The notes beneath the pieces were generated by a model. It made no database searches, was not told the DNA's origin, and worked only from the letters and a program-made list of their open reading frames with translations. From assembly GCA_038025085.1 (NCBI GenBank), contig CM076143.1, positions 37,098,501 to 37,162,500 on the forward strand: DNA of 64,000 nucleotides, in the 5' to 3' direction. Below are positions 1 to 11,145 of this stretch, one piece after another. This DNA comes from Tetragonia tetragonoides. Lineage: Eukaryota > Streptophyta > Magnoliopsida > Caryophyllales > Aizoaceae. A program made the position numbers and the translations under genes. Numbering within the stretch: position 1 is the stretch's first letter; every line of letters starts with the position of its first letter.

Positions 1-377
1 AATGAATATATACCAGATGTGTTTAGTTGGTTATTTGTAGTTGTGTATATATTTTGCTTTATTTGCTTTTAGTTATGTTCTGGCACCTTTTTCTTCAATG
101 ACTGGTTTAATGTAGTAATCTATTAACGTCTGTAATGTAATTGGTTTGTGGTCCAATTTGTTCTATAGTTCAAGTGCTCAATATTCAGTTATAACAAATA
201 TATATCTTAGTTACAACTATCATTATACATTACAAAACGAAATTGAAATGCTGTGGACACGTTGCTAATATAAACTTTGCTTTTATATTCCAAACAGAAT
301 TACATAAAATGAAAGTCTTAATGTTACTGATATCTGAAAACCAAACATTTTCTTCTCAAAATAGAAGTAAACTACAT
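1..377. other. AT-rich flank, no gene seen
   Basis: AT-rich sequence downstream of the minus-strand F-box-like gene. I see no coding frame with family features, no RNA gene and no clear repeat. It probably contains the 3' untranslated region of that gene. Confidence 0.4.
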
Positions 378-743
378 TTATTCTGGGGTAACTTCATCCC
401 ACCATCCATTGATCGCCCAATGGGGATCAATAACATTCGGTTTCTCACCAACATATCCAAACACATGACGGAAATAAACTCCATCATGCTCTAGGATGTC
501 CTTGCGAATAAAATCATCATACCTTGCTCCCCAATCCATGCCTTGCTTTTCCTGTATCCATACCTCAGATTCCTTTGCAATTTTATACCACCTCTTGCAA
601 ACTAGAGAAAAATCAAGACAGTCTGGGCGAAAAAGGTGGAGTTTGGGGTACACATGATGTATGGGTATGTCATCCATGGAAATACTGTCAGGCATGACAA
701 ACTTGTCACCATCAACCTTCTGTTTCTTGGCACACCTCTTCAT
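378..743 (-). CDS. Small F-box-like protein
   Basis: An uninterrupted 121-codon frame. Residues ~20-62 fit an F-box: a start around SISMDDIPIHHVYPKL, then the strongly F-box-like FSLVCKRWYKIAKESEVW. In the family this helix bundle binds SKP1 and puts the protein into an SCF ubiquitin ligase. No LRR or Kelch substrate domain follows; the tail has a short conserved-looking block (FIRKDILEHD, then GYVGEK) that recurs in two broken paralogues at 2.4-2.7 kb and 3.6-3.9 kb. The basic start MKRCAKKQK and the AT-rich upstream region suit a short single-exon gene. It resembles the short plant F-box proteins of the At1g67623 type. Product and start are inferred; expression is not shown. Confidence 0.6.
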   Translation of the reverse strand: MKRCAKKQKVDGDKFVMPDSISMDDIPIHHVYPKLHLFRPDCLDFSLVCKRWYKIAKESEVWIQEKQGMDWGARYDDFIRKDILEHDGVYFRHVFGYVGEKPNVIDPHWAINGWWDEVTPE

Positions 744-1176
744 TGATGTTTGAGGAAGTTAAAAGTGAATAAAATGGAGTATAATTGAAGGAAATGATGG
801 TAATGAAATGAACTGAATTGGTGCTTTAGATAGTTGGGACATGTGCCCATATTTATAGATGGGTTATTGAGTTTTGAAGGGTCACATCTTTTGGGTGAAT
901 TTAATAAACCTACAACTTCCATCCTTAATTTGATTACTTTTCCAATCAGTAAATCAACAGTCACAACTTTTGAAAGTAAAATAACAAATCTTTACCAAAT
1001 CCGTAAATCACAGGCACAGTATTTAAAATAATTGTTAACCTTCATCTCATAAAAACGAAAACAAAACTTTATTTCCCAAACTCAATAAATCCTTCTTAAA
1101 ACAAACTTTCGTCACGCCTAATACACATTTTATTATAACCAATGAAATAGCGGCTACTTAAATTTGTAATCTGCTT
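744..1176. other. Upstream region of F-box-like gene / downstream of GRF gene
   Basis: AT-rich spacer holding the likely promoter and 5' UTR of the minus-strand F-box-like gene. Short frames on both strands have no family features. No repeat or RNA gene is evident. Confidence 0.35.
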
Positions 1177-1602
1177 TCAATGGTTGTTTATGTAATTGTA
1201 CATCACTGCCATCACTGCACCAACCATCAAAAAGAAAACAATGACCATGACAAGGTGGACCATTGATCTTATATTATTGATCTTCTTAATCTCTTCCTTA
1301 AACTTCTTGGCCTTCACCCTCACCCTTTCATTCTCAATCAAGAGCTTGGTATGGTCTGATCTAAGTTCTATCACATTGGCTTGCAAAGTCCTTTTGTCAC
1401 TAAGAAGCCTATTAATGACATCTCTTTGCCATGTAGTGCTATCTTCGTCATACCAACTGAAGTATCTGCATCCCCTCCTTCCAGTTTCATGGTCGTAGTC
1501 ACAACAAGCAAGAAACCTTTGTTCTAGGTTCAATCGAGTCATTGATTTTACCAATTTTGGAGCCCTTCCACATAGACATAGTATCTGATTTGCGGTGGAC
1601 AT
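1177..1602 (-). CDS. GRF-type zinc-finger protein with coiled coil and C-terminal membrane helix
   Basis: 141 codons from the ATG that gives MSTANQILCLCG; an in-frame ATG four codons upstream is the alternative. The N-terminus has the GRF zinc-ribbon pattern: CLCG, then RLNLEQRFLACC, then GRRGCRYFSWYDED, so the metal ligands would be the cysteines of CxC, the C after RF, and the C before the Y/F-x-W. Next comes a charged, heptad-like helix (LRSDHTKLLIENERVRVKAK) and a single hydrophobic segment near the C-terminus (LVMVIVFFLMVGAVMAVMY). This GRF-coiled coil-tail-anchor layout is common in plant genomes and of unknown function. In some proteins GRF domains bind single-stranded nucleic acid. 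The frame is uninterrupted; function is not known. Confidence 0.6.
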   Translation of the reverse strand: MSTANQILCLCGRAPKLVKSMTRLNLEQRFLACCDYDHETGRRGCRYFSWYDEDSTTWQRDVINRLLSDKRTLQANVIELRSDHTKLLIENERVRVKAKKFKEEIKKINNIRSMVHLVMVIVFFLMVGAVMAVMYNYINNH

Positions 1603-2399
1603 TCTTAATATCATGCCAAATTAAACAAATATACCACCAAATCAAAACAACAACAAACACAATTCAGAAGAATGCAATAATAACGCCCTATCAATTGAAA
1701 TAAGGTGAAAACTTACATGATTGACTTCTTCTACATGATAACTTAAAGTTGATATTGTATAGATGGGGCTTTTTGAGAAATGATGCTAAACTTTGTCAAA
1801 ACCCTAACCCTCTTTAAATGTGGATTATTTTCTGTCTTTGTTTTCTTGAATTTAACGAAAATTTCCGTTTCCAGAGATATTTTATTTTAAAATTTAACCG
1901 TTCGGTTTGTAATAATAAAACCCTATCAATTGAAATAAGGAGAATACAGCCATTTGAAATTTAAATTTGGGAATTGTGAATAATAATATTGGAATTTGTG
2001 AAATTTAAATCAGAGTTTGTACTTGAATTCTTATTCCAAACAATGAATCAATCATCCCCTACTTTAAAATTTAAATCTTTGTTGGTGGAAATGAGGGAGG
2101 CTTAAATGGATATTATAATTTTGAAATTATCCCAATTATTAACTCTTGAGAGACAACTTATTATCAATTTGGTTTGTAATAATAAACCCCATTTTCAATG
2201 AATGTACAACCAATAATAGAACATGAACCACTTGCAATAATAACACTGACTTAATTTCACAAACTTCCATAAATGGCTTTCATCCATCATAACTAACGTA
2301 GAAAATAGTCGTAACCAAAGTACTACAATTGACAATTCCCACTAACAATACTACATTGTCTTCCTGTCCTTATCACTACCAAGAAGTCCACGACGTCAA
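1603..2399. other. AT-rich spacer with an exact 20-bp direct repeat
   Basis: The 20-mer CCCTATCAATTGAAATAAGG occurs at 1686-1705 and again at 1921-1940. The rest is AT-rich with no gene that I can support. It contains the upstream region of the GRF zinc-finger gene. Confidence 0.5.
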
Positions 2400-2696
2400 T
2401 CAGTAAGGCAATATGTTGATAAGATGTTCCTCACCAACATGACCGTCGTGCATGCGGTGTCATAGTGAATCATGATCTATTATATCCTGGACAAGGAAAT
2501 TACGCCATTCTTTTTGATTGTACTCAACCGTACGCTTTGAACGTAATAGCTTCTCAGCTTCGTGTTCCAGCGCGTTGCATTGTTTAGAAGCCTGAGCGAA
2601 ACTACACCTCCCAGATCCAAGGAGATTCGGAATTATGTGCTCCACCAAAACATCCTGCGTTCCAGGGAAGTTGAACATGTCGCTTGACCCTTCCAT
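2400..2696 (-). pseudogene. Broken F-box-like paralogue
   Basis: Reads MEGSSDMFNFPGTQDVLVEH at the start, then an F-box-like block (IIPNLLGSGRCSFAQASKQC) and a tail ending FLVQDIIDHDSL at a TGA (2460-2462). The same frame continues past the stop with a recognisable block, GHVGEEHL, before a second stop at 2400-2402. That block aligns with GYVGEK in the intact gene at 378-743 and with GHVGEEL in the paralogue at 3586-3894, so the TGA looks like a nonsense change rather than the natural end. It could instead be a short 78-aa protein. F-box assignment is moderate because the tryptophan and VCK signature are degenerate. Confidence 0.5.
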
Positions 2697-3585
2697 CCTG
2701 CACTAGAGAAATATCATCCTTCTCGTATTAAAAAAAAAAAAAAAGAAATATCATCCTTAATAAATAAAATCTACTAATATTTAATAATGTAAAGTTTCAA
2801 GCAAGACACACACAAATGAAATATAAAGCACAAATGACATATGAACTCAGAATAGAAAATTTAAGTAATAGAACATAAAATGGAAGAGACATACGTGAGA
2901 TTGAATTCAATTGGAGAGGATGAGGAGCAGGAGGGTAAAATGTGATCTTATATTACAGCTATTTCGAACCATAAAGCCTTGGGAAGGGGAGGGGTAAAGT
3001 GTGAGGTTATATTGGAAATGAGGAGGGTACAGAGCTTTTATAAAGACTTGGGAAGGGGAGGGGTTTTTTGAGTTTTGCGTTTACTACTAAACCCTAACTT
3101 GGTCATCCCTAACAATAGCGGATTTTTTTATTTTTGTTAAGAGGAATATAAAATAATTTCATATTGATGTTTTAGTACAATATTTCAAATATGTGACATA
3201 TGATCTACTTTTAAGAGATATCAATATCTTTTATCTTTGGAAGCTCAATTTTCAGACTTATAGGGATTGACAGTGAATTTTCATACATACAAACTTCATA
3301 GTCAAAAGCCCAATTGCAAAAATGATATTTCATACAATTATCACCAAAATAACAAATACTCAAAAGCCCCAATGCATATACATGACACAAACAAAAAAAC
3401 ATACATGTAGTAATTCTAGAAATTGTCAGTTATAGCAAGATATATTAATAGTTACAACCATTGTCATTCAAAACACACTAAAACAAAACAACTACAACTT
3501 TTTGCTATGCAAAAGGAGTTTCAGGTTGGACCAGGATTTACAAAACAACTACTACTACCCCATCAACCTCTCCTCTAATTTTCTA
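2697..3585. other. Intergenic, no gene seen
   Basis: AT-rich spacer containing the upstream region of the 2.4-2.7 kb F-box relic and a purine-rich stretch at about 2,900-3,070 in which TTGGGAAGGGGAGGGG is repeated. A short minus-strand frame at 3211-3402 has no family features. Confidence 0.35.
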
Positions 3586-3894
3586 TCAGGTTGACCTCCA
3601 ATATGGCTTAGCGTCGACATGAAGTTCCTCACCAACATGGCCTTTGTACTTGCGAAGCTAGAGTGCCTTATGAGCAATAATATCTTGAATTATGAAATTA
3701 TTCCATTTTGCTCGAGAGTACTCATATCGACGCTTAACCCTTCTCAATTTTTCTGCCTCCTTAACAATAGTGTTGTATTGTGTTGACGCCTGAGCAAAAC
3801 TCCTCTTGCCACATTTTGGTAGCTTTGGAATGATGTGTTCAATGAACACATCATCCATCCCAAGGATGTTGATTATGGGGCACGAACCTTCCAT
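3586..3894 (-). pseudogene. Broken F-box-like paralogue
   Basis: Starting at MEGSCPIINILGMDDVFIEH (an upstream in-frame ATG exists at 3930), this is closest to the 2400-2696 relic: both share MEGS, a VF/LVEHIIP block and CSFAQAS/RSFAQAS. The frame ends at a TAG (3658-3660) after IIQDIIAHKAL, but continues in the same frame with GHVGEELHVDAKPYW to a second stop at 3586-3588. The stop falls in the same alignment column as the TGA of the neighbouring paralogue, where the intact gene has a TAT tyrosine codon. Most likely a decaying tandem F-box duplicate. Confidence 0.5.
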
Positions 3895-5315
3895 CCTAAC
3901 CCATTGACAATTGAAAAACGCACATCTCAAATTTACATGTCAACATCAAAAACTTACGCCCAAAATCACTTGATATTTCTAAATTCATTTTACGACAATA
4001 GTAATAACTTTCTATATGTTTGGTGGCCACTATTAATATTCCCTACTTAACTCTTTAAGTACACTTTATACACCTATGTAAATTCCATTTGTGAAGTTGT
4101 CTAAATTAAATGACTACTACATACAGAAGTCTAATAATCTAATTTTACCAATTCACCGAACGAAATAAATCTCATACATACATTTTAAAATTCTTAAATC
4201 CTTCCTTCCTACCACCAAAACAAAGTACAATTCGATTGAAAATAAAAATAAAACCTAAATTTGATTATTAATGGACATGCAAACCAACGGCAGAGCATTA
4301 AAACCCAATAATTAACAAGCCATAAAGTACAACCAAAAATTGCAATTCAAAACAATACAATATTTCATACAAAAATCCATAAAGTACAACCCAATATTAT
4401 TCTAATCAACCAGCCATAAAGTACAACCAAAATTCGTTTTGCAAAACTTATGAATTTCAATTGATAAAAAGAAAGCCAAAAAACTGACATGCAAAGTAAT
4501 ATACACATAAAACTCAAGATTTAGACAAACTTAGCACATTTTTTTATTAATTTTTATCACAAAATAACCAAAATCGTTATACAGGGCTATAACAGAACAC
4601 ATCAAAATCACAAGAACAGAGCACGGATCATTATTTTCACCATAAAAATTAGTATAATAAGTGGGGGGGAGGGCAACATTTAGATTTGTCATGACTAAAC
4701 TTAGACATGCAACACATTCCAAATTCAAAAATAAGAACGGCTGATTTAAATTTATGAACGAGGAAGATGAGACATACCTTCTTTTAAGTCGGTATTGACG
4801 GAGAGAAACAATTGGATTAGGAGAAGAAGAATGAGAAGGAGAAGGAGAATGGGAAGTTAAAAGGGTTATATGTTCTTTGTTTTCTTGGCTTTTACTGGGT
4901 TGCATTTAAAAGCGGTTGGGGCACTGTTATTTATAAGGGGAAATTGGTGGGAGGCTTGGAGCGACACCCTTTTTGGGTCATTTAACCAACTTCACGCAAA
5001 GCCCATTTACAGTCTAGTCCAACATTACTCAAAAATTTGGGTTCGCATTTTATAATAACACCCAACCTCATAGATATTGAAATAATGTTGGGCCCTATAT
5101 CCGTACAAGTTACAAGGCCAATAAAATAAAACTGACAAGTACGGAAATCCTCTAACATAAAACAATCTTTCTTAGTCAAATATTAGCAACAATCAACTAA
5201 ACTGTAGACAAGATATCAAAAAGCATCTCCTAAGTCATGAATCCTCATCCTTACTTCTTAATGGGGTCTGCACAATAAAAACAAACCTTTGGTTATAACT
5301 AAAAACAATGTTAGT
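3895..5315. other. Intergenic, small direct repeats
   Basis: AT-rich. The words CCATAAAGTACAACC/CATAAAGTACAACC recur three times between about 4,319 and 4,430. A minus-strand frame at 4531-4905 starts with a serine/proline-rich low-complexity peptide and has no family feature, so I do not call it a gene. Confidence 0.35.
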
Positions 5316-5563
5316 CACAACATGAAATGAAACTTGCATGAATTCCATAAAATTATTATTCCTCCAGTTAATCCTAGAGGTTCGGTATTGTGGTATCTAT
5401 CAAACCTATTTCGGAAAGTGCTCAACACATTGTATGTGCTCTTAGCGCTGGACCTAGTCTCAAGAAGAATTAAAACAGAAGGCTTACCAATCTTAATGAT
5501 GTGTTGAAGATTTCAAAAAAATGATTTTCTTGTAATACCCCTGTAGTTCCAAACCACAAGGTT
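5316..5563 (-). pseudogene. LINE endonuclease (APE-type) N-terminal fragment
   Basis: The minus strand reads NLVVWNYRGITRKSFF, one TGA, then in the same frame IIKIGKPSVLILLETRSS and PLGLTGGIIILWN. This is the order of motifs at the N-terminus of plant L1-type ORF2 endonucleases: the asparagine motif WNxRG, the L-x-ETR motif with the catalytic glutamate, and the G-GG-xxLWN block. Only about 80 residues remain; reverse transcriptase is not found nearby. It follows directly on the broken unknown frame upstream, so it is either a truncated insertion or the start of ORF2 behind an unusual first ORF. Confidence 0.65.
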
Positions 5564-6319
5564 TGTGGCCTTAGGGATTGAAGTCACGTTGACAAATTTT
5601 AGACTCGATATAAAGTTTTCCATGTCAATAACACTACGTTCTTGGCGGTAATACAAGTATCTATTTGAACCTTCCAATTCCACCGCCACCGTTCTACCCT
5701 TTCCAGTGGGATTCCTCCTCCATGGTGCATATATTCTAATCTGAGTCAATGGTGTTGCAGTCCGGATTAGCTGCACCATTTGTATTACTCCTCATAATAA
5801 TACGAATAGGTTGATCTCCCAAAAACACTGGATCCATCATGAATGTAGCATCAATGATGACTGGAGGATCCAGGTAGTTGATTAGACCATCAGGAACCAC
5901 TTCGTCGTAACCATGTCTTCCGTCATACTCCATCTTCCACACAAAGTAGTTGATACGGACATCTGGAAAGTCTTCCCTTTCTAAATCAGAAAGGTGGGGG
6001 ATATAGGCTGGCACGTGATAATCTCCCGCCGAAACTTGCAAGCTTCGTAGAGGTTCTGGTATATCCTCTGGATATAGAATTAACTCCCTAACACAAAAAG
6101 GATTTCTGCCATATGTATTGTGCCATTGACATTAAACTTTGGTGTACAGATAGGGGCAGGCTTAGTACATGTGATAATTACGGGATCCCTGCAATTAGAC
6201 TTGCGCATCATATAGGACGTAATATTCCTTGGTGGGAATCCTAAAACTAGAGTTTGCACAGTGTCAACGTCTTCATCAGGTTGTGGCCACAACGTAGATG
6301 AATACGAATACGAAGTCAT
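5564..6319 (-). pseudogene. Unknown broken coding region upstream of the LINE fragment
   Basis: Three minus-strand frames read on from each other with shifts: 6319 to about 6,100 (starts MTSYSYSSTLWPQPDEDVDT), then through PFCVRELILYPEDIPEPLRS and FVWKMEYDGRHGYDEVVPDG to about 5,770, then IRIYAPWRRNPTGKGRTVAV into the LINE endonuclease. Composition is protein-like throughout, so this looks like one ancestral ORF with at least two frameshifts. I do not recognise the family, and I see no CCHC zinc knuckle of the kind usual for L1 ORF1. It could be a host gene captured or hit by the LINE. Confidence 0.4.
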
Positions 6320-7180
6320 GGCAAATCGTGGAAGATGTGGTTTATGTTTAATGTGTGTTTAGGTTATAAGAACTGCCTTCAATATTTATATACTCAACAG
6401 ATTTAGGGTTATGGGAAACGAGAAAATATTATTTGAATTTGAAAATTAAACGATTTGTTAATTATATGACCCTAATAGGAAATGTAACATATTTTCCCTA
6501 AATTCAAGCAATGATAATATTCGATATCTCCAATTAATTATTTTTTCCACATCTAATAAGAGTCAGTTAAGGAAAGAAACTCAATTACCTAAATAGTCCG
6601 GCTTTTTCAAATTCGTAACCTGAAATTCAAATTTAAGAACAAATCAAATTTGTGAAGTTTATGAGCCAATTTCAAATTTAAAAACATGTCAATTTCAGGA
6701 GCAAATTTTAAATTTGAAGACATGTCACGTTTAGGAGCCCATTTCAAATTTAAAAACTTCAAAAAATGTAAACCACTAGCCAATTTAAAAACTTCAAAAA
6801 ATGTAAACCTTTAGAAGATTTTTAAAAGTACAAACATCAAAACTGCCAAGGTTAGTATAGTAAAAACAACTCAAAATTTACTTCAAAACTTTCAAAGTTA
6901 GTACCAAAAAAACAATTAAAATATAAGGGAAATTCAATATGTCCTTTTGATATTTTGAGTGAAAAAGCAATTTAAGGATTTACAATGTACAAAGTTTCAA
7001 TGATATTTACTACTATTGCTAGATACATTATGAATATTAGTGTTGGATAAAATAAATTTCAATTTAATTTATATATCCATTCCAATTCAAAATTTTGAGG
7101 TAAAAATAGTGCATTAGAGACCGTGAAAACAATAATTTTATGTTTGGAAACGTGGGAGTATAACTATTATGAACCACTGG
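6320..7180. other. AT-rich spacer with degenerate short repeats
   Basis: Between about 6,600 and 6,830 the words CATTTCAAATTTAAAAAC, ACATGTCA and TTTAGGAGC recur in irregular order, a decayed local repeat with a unit of about 45-50 bp. No gene seen. Confidence 0.4.
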
Positions 7181-7800
7181 GTACGGTATTTTACTACCCG
7201 AAATTGGAATTGGATCCACAGGTTCTTAAATCTTATGACTTGGAATTTGATTTAGTTGCACCGGATTATAATTCTTTACAATTGGAATTGAAATTGAAAT
7301 TGGATTCACGACTTCTTAAACCATATTTATTAGGATTGGATTTAGTTGCACCGGGTTCTAATTCATTAGAATTGGAATTGGAACAACATGGTACGGTGTT
7401 TCACAACCTGAAATTGCAATTGGATCCACGATTTCTTAAATCATATGAATTGGAATTGGATTTAGTTGAATCGGTATCTAATTTTTTATTATTAGAATTG
7501 AAACCAACGGGTACGATTTTTCACTACCCGAATTGCAATTGGATCCACAGGTTCTTATATCTTAAGAATAGGAATTGGATTTCATTGCACCGGATTTTAA
7601 TTCTTTATAATTGGAATTGGAACCACCGGGTAGGGGTATTTCAATACATGAAATTAGAATTGGATGCACTTGTTCTTATGATGTTGGGATTGGATTTGGT
7701 TGCACCGTATTCTAATTTATCTGAATTTACGTTGAACCAACCGGGTATGATATTCCACTAACCGAGAAATGGATCACGGGTCTTCTTATTTGGTATTTAA
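7181..7800 (+). repeat. ~120-bp minisatellite, about five units
   Basis: Units begin with GTACGGTATTTYAC-type blocks at 7181, 7391, 7511, 7630 and 7745; spacings of 210 (120 plus a unit lacking ~30 bp), 120, 119 and 115 bp are directly countable. Each unit carries the internal words ATTGGAATTGGA, GGTTCTTAAATC and TTTAGTTGCACCGG. The array is open in one frame for 212 codons (7123-7761) because most units stay in phase, giving repeated L-L-D and DLVAP words. Units 4-5 have lost the phase, which argues against a selected protein. Confidence 0.8.
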
Positions 7801-8227
7801 TTATTTTTTATGAAAATTAGAATGTATTTTTGGGTGACACATTCATGATTTAGTATGCTATGTAATAGATCAACAGTAATACATCATCTTTCATACATAA
7901 CTTTTTTCTATGTTCACTAGGTTTCCCTAATCTAAAAATTGGTTCATGCCAAAACCTGACTTTATATTGATTATCAACAGCAAAAACATATTCATGATAA
8001 ACACAGTAATAGATCATCTTTCATACACATATTCATTTCCCTTGGCAAAAACATTTCCATGACAAACACAGTAATAGCTGAGTCACAACAATAGTTAAAG
8101 CTAAACACAACTTTCGTTCAACCCAATCTCATAAACCATACATTTGAAACAAAATAAATATCCTAAAGTATTACAATATGGACATCCCCAACAAACCAAC
8201 TCCATTTCACACCTACTTTGCATTCCT
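7801..8227. other. Spacer, no gene seen
   Basis: AT-rich; the phrase AACACAGTAATAG(A/C)T and related words repeat twice between about 8,000 and 8,080. It probably includes the 3' flank of the broken transposon-protein gene. Confidence 0.35.
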
Positions 8228-9582
8228 TCAACTAGATTCATTAGATTTCTGTTCTTCATCATCTGTCTTTGAATCTTTCGTAGCTGCATAATATAAAATT
8301 GTAAATACATCAGTTTCTTTATACACTGCAAGTTGTAGTAAAAGTTAATGAATAACATATATTACTTACCTGAGGCTGATTCAGATGGGGCAGTATCATC
8401 TGCAATTCCAAGAGCACGCAAGCTCTCTCAGTTGCCTTATCATTCAATGTTTTCATATCATTATTGTTAAATTTATCAGGGAATGCATGCTTCAACATCT
8501 CTTCTACCAATTCAAGCTTCACAATACATTTGTTCAATAATAGATTTGTATCATTAACTGGCTGTCTAGAACGAGGATCGGTTCGAAAGGTGTCTTCCAC
8601 ACGCCGTACATTCTTATTGGATATCAGTCCACTAACCGAACCGCTTATGTCCTTAATCCATTCACCAAGATCATTCTGGTAATACTTCATGTCCTTAGTG
8701 AGGGTTCGAATATCAATAACTGTCCCAGATTGCCCCACATTTTTTTCAACACGAACCACAGGCTCCTTTGAAAAATCAACACCAAAGTGCTAAAATATGT
8801 AAGTCAACCACATGTCATATGGGAGATTCACCTTATCTTGAACTTGGGCGTTCAACATGTATTTTATCATTATTCGAGGCATGTTCAATTTCATATTTTT
8901 CGGACAAAGTACATCACAAACACATCAAGAAATGTCAATGAATTCATATTCCCATCCTAGCAATGTATGTTTTACTAAGAATGAGTTGCAGCAATCTCAC
9001 ATCATAGTCCAACTCATCCATTCCAGGCTTAACATCCCTTCCATACACAATATTATCACCCAACAATAACCTAATGCACTCATCCTTATCAAAACTTTCA
9101 TGTCTACTCCATTTTTTTCCAGGAAAATCATATATCTCTTCAGAAGGAATATTTAAAATCTCACCTAATTGGTGGTCAGTCAAACTAATCTCCTTACCTT
9201 ATACCCAAGTTCTAATAACACATTCATTCACATTGGCATTGCTTGTGTTCAAATGGGTGTAAAATTGTCTTACTAAGTTAGGATAAATATTTTTCACAGA
9301 TTCCATCAATGTAACCCACCCTTGAGCTTCAAACCATTTATGAACAAATTCCAATCCATTATCAACAAATGAATCAAAGTTAACATGTCTACCATAGCAA
9401 ATATCTCTACATGCAAACCTCTTCAAATACAGATTACGATACGTTTCATCTTTGAATGTCACAACACAAGCAGTACCTTCTTTCTGGGTAGCAGTTACAG
9501 CTGTCTTTGCTTTTTTACCAGCACGAGTTAAAGGCCTCCTACCATCTTCATTCTGGGTCCTCTTACCACTTTGTTTTGCCAT
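8228..9582 (-). pseudogene. Putative plant transposon protein (Transposase_32 family), broken
   Basis: From MAKQSGKRTQNEDGRRPLTR (ATG at 9582; a frame-open upstream ATG at 9618 exists) the protein matches the widespread plant 'putative plant transposon protein' domain: HKWFEAQGWVTLMESVKNIY, then ILNIPSEEIYDFPGKKWSRH, DKDECIRLLLGDNIVYGRDV, and MDELDYDVRLLQLILSKTYI. Damage is visible: a TAA after VIRTWV (about 9,200), shifts after about 8,950, and a shift near 8,410. The 3' end keeps a clean intron (donor GTAAGT at 8369-8364, acceptor TATGCAG, 8284-8369) and a last exon 8228-8283 reading ATKDSKTDDEEQKSNESS. Function of this family is not known; it is usually found near transposable elements. 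Confidence 0.7.
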
Positions 9583-10295
9583 TGAATTGAATACCTGAAT
9601 ATAAAGTAGGACATGCAATTAATAGTTGATCAGATTCATTTAGATATACATAACACTGAGTTATTGAAGCTTAACAGCATGACTAACTGACAACAGTACC
9701 AGTTGATTTACCATTCTTCAATTCTTTGATAAATGGTTTAACAAAATAAAGGGTACTCTCTATCTTTCTGTTTCATTATTTGACTCATTACTAGTCATAC
9801 CTAAAATGCATATTAGTTCTAACTGTACTTAAATGATGTATGCCTTACCAACATGATATATGAACCACACAACTTTGTTCCAACTAAATATAGACAAATG
9901 CAAAATATACCTGTTTCTCCCAACTTAGCAAACAGTGAACTTTTTACTTATCATCTACAAAATCTATGAAATATTCAATTGCACAGCAGAGGAAACTGCA
10001 CGTATTACTATTACAGACAATTCTTCAGAATTAAATACTATTAAAATCAACACAAAAACCAGTAAAAATTGAAATATTCAGATTTCAGTCAATTCAATTT
10101 TAACACCAATTACTTACGGTCATCAATTGAACTGGGGAAATAAACACAAATTCACACGCGTATACAAATCTGTAAGCATACAACAACGAAATCAATCACA
10201 CAATACACTCACATATAACCTTAATCGTGTCTAATTCGAAGAGATAAACAGAAACAGAAAACGAAACATATAATTTAATAGGCAAAATAATAAAC

Positions 10296-10305
<10 letters not shown>
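9583..10305. other. Upstream region of the Transposase_32 relic
   Basis: AT-rich non-coding sequence. No RNA gene or repeat recognised. It may contain 5' UTR or promoter of the minus-strand relic. Confidence 0.3.

Positions 10306-10357
<52 letters not shown>
10306..10357. repeat. (GA)n microsatellite
   Basis: An uninterrupted run of about 26 GA dinucleotides. It creates a false Ser-Leu repeat frame on the minus strand. Confidence 0.9.
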
Positions 10358-10360
<3 letters not shown>

Positions 10361-11145
10361 GTGATTGTACCACGAATTACCCGATGAACTGTGAGAAAGG
10401 AGGGACAAATTAAGGTAATTCGAAGAGAAATTCGAAGGTGAAAGAAACCGGATTTGGGAAACCGTCAGGGTTTTGGAAAAGAAAGTTAGAAGCGAATAGA
10501 AGAAAAATAAATTAGAAGCGAATAGAAGAAAATGAAAGTTACAGGAGAGAGAAACAGTATAGTGGGTGGGTTAGAAAGTTTCGAAATTTACTCCCCTGAT
10601 TAGGAATTAATTTCAATTTTAAAATTTTGAAAGATTTGGCGCAATTATGTTGATTTTCGAAAATTAGTGACATTTCGATGATAAAAATAATGATTGCAAT
10701 TTAAACTATTTAAATGTTCATATTATTTTGCAACATACATATTTCTTGGAAAGTATGGTATTTGAATTTCCCTAAATTTCAGTTTAAATTGAATAAAAAC
10801 TTTCTTTCTAATTAAATAATACCATCGATATATATCCAGGATGACATTAACGTACATTAATTTATCGACTAACTTAATTAGATGGATCACTATGGTTTTG
10901 GAGGGAGCGAGTGAGGGGAGGGGTAAATGTGAGTGGACAATAAGTCAACACAAACTTAAATCGATTTAGAAAACTCAAGCGTGCATAATTCAAAATGCAA
11001 TAGATGTGATAAACCATAATCCTTTAGGAACATTTTTCATTAATTACTAAAAAGAAAAGTAACCATGATTCGATACGTAAACACAAATGCAATAGATTTG
11101 ATAAACCCATTAGATAAACCCACTGCATAAAACATGAATGGAATA
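10358..11145. other. Non-coding spacer
   Basis: A short direct repeat (AGAAGCGAATAGAAGAAAA) near 10,490-10,530, then AT-rich sequence with no gene that I can support. Confidence 0.35.

Noticed and set aside
4531..4905. 124-aa minus-strand frame
   Set aside because: Low-complexity Ser/Pro start and no family features or paralogue support.
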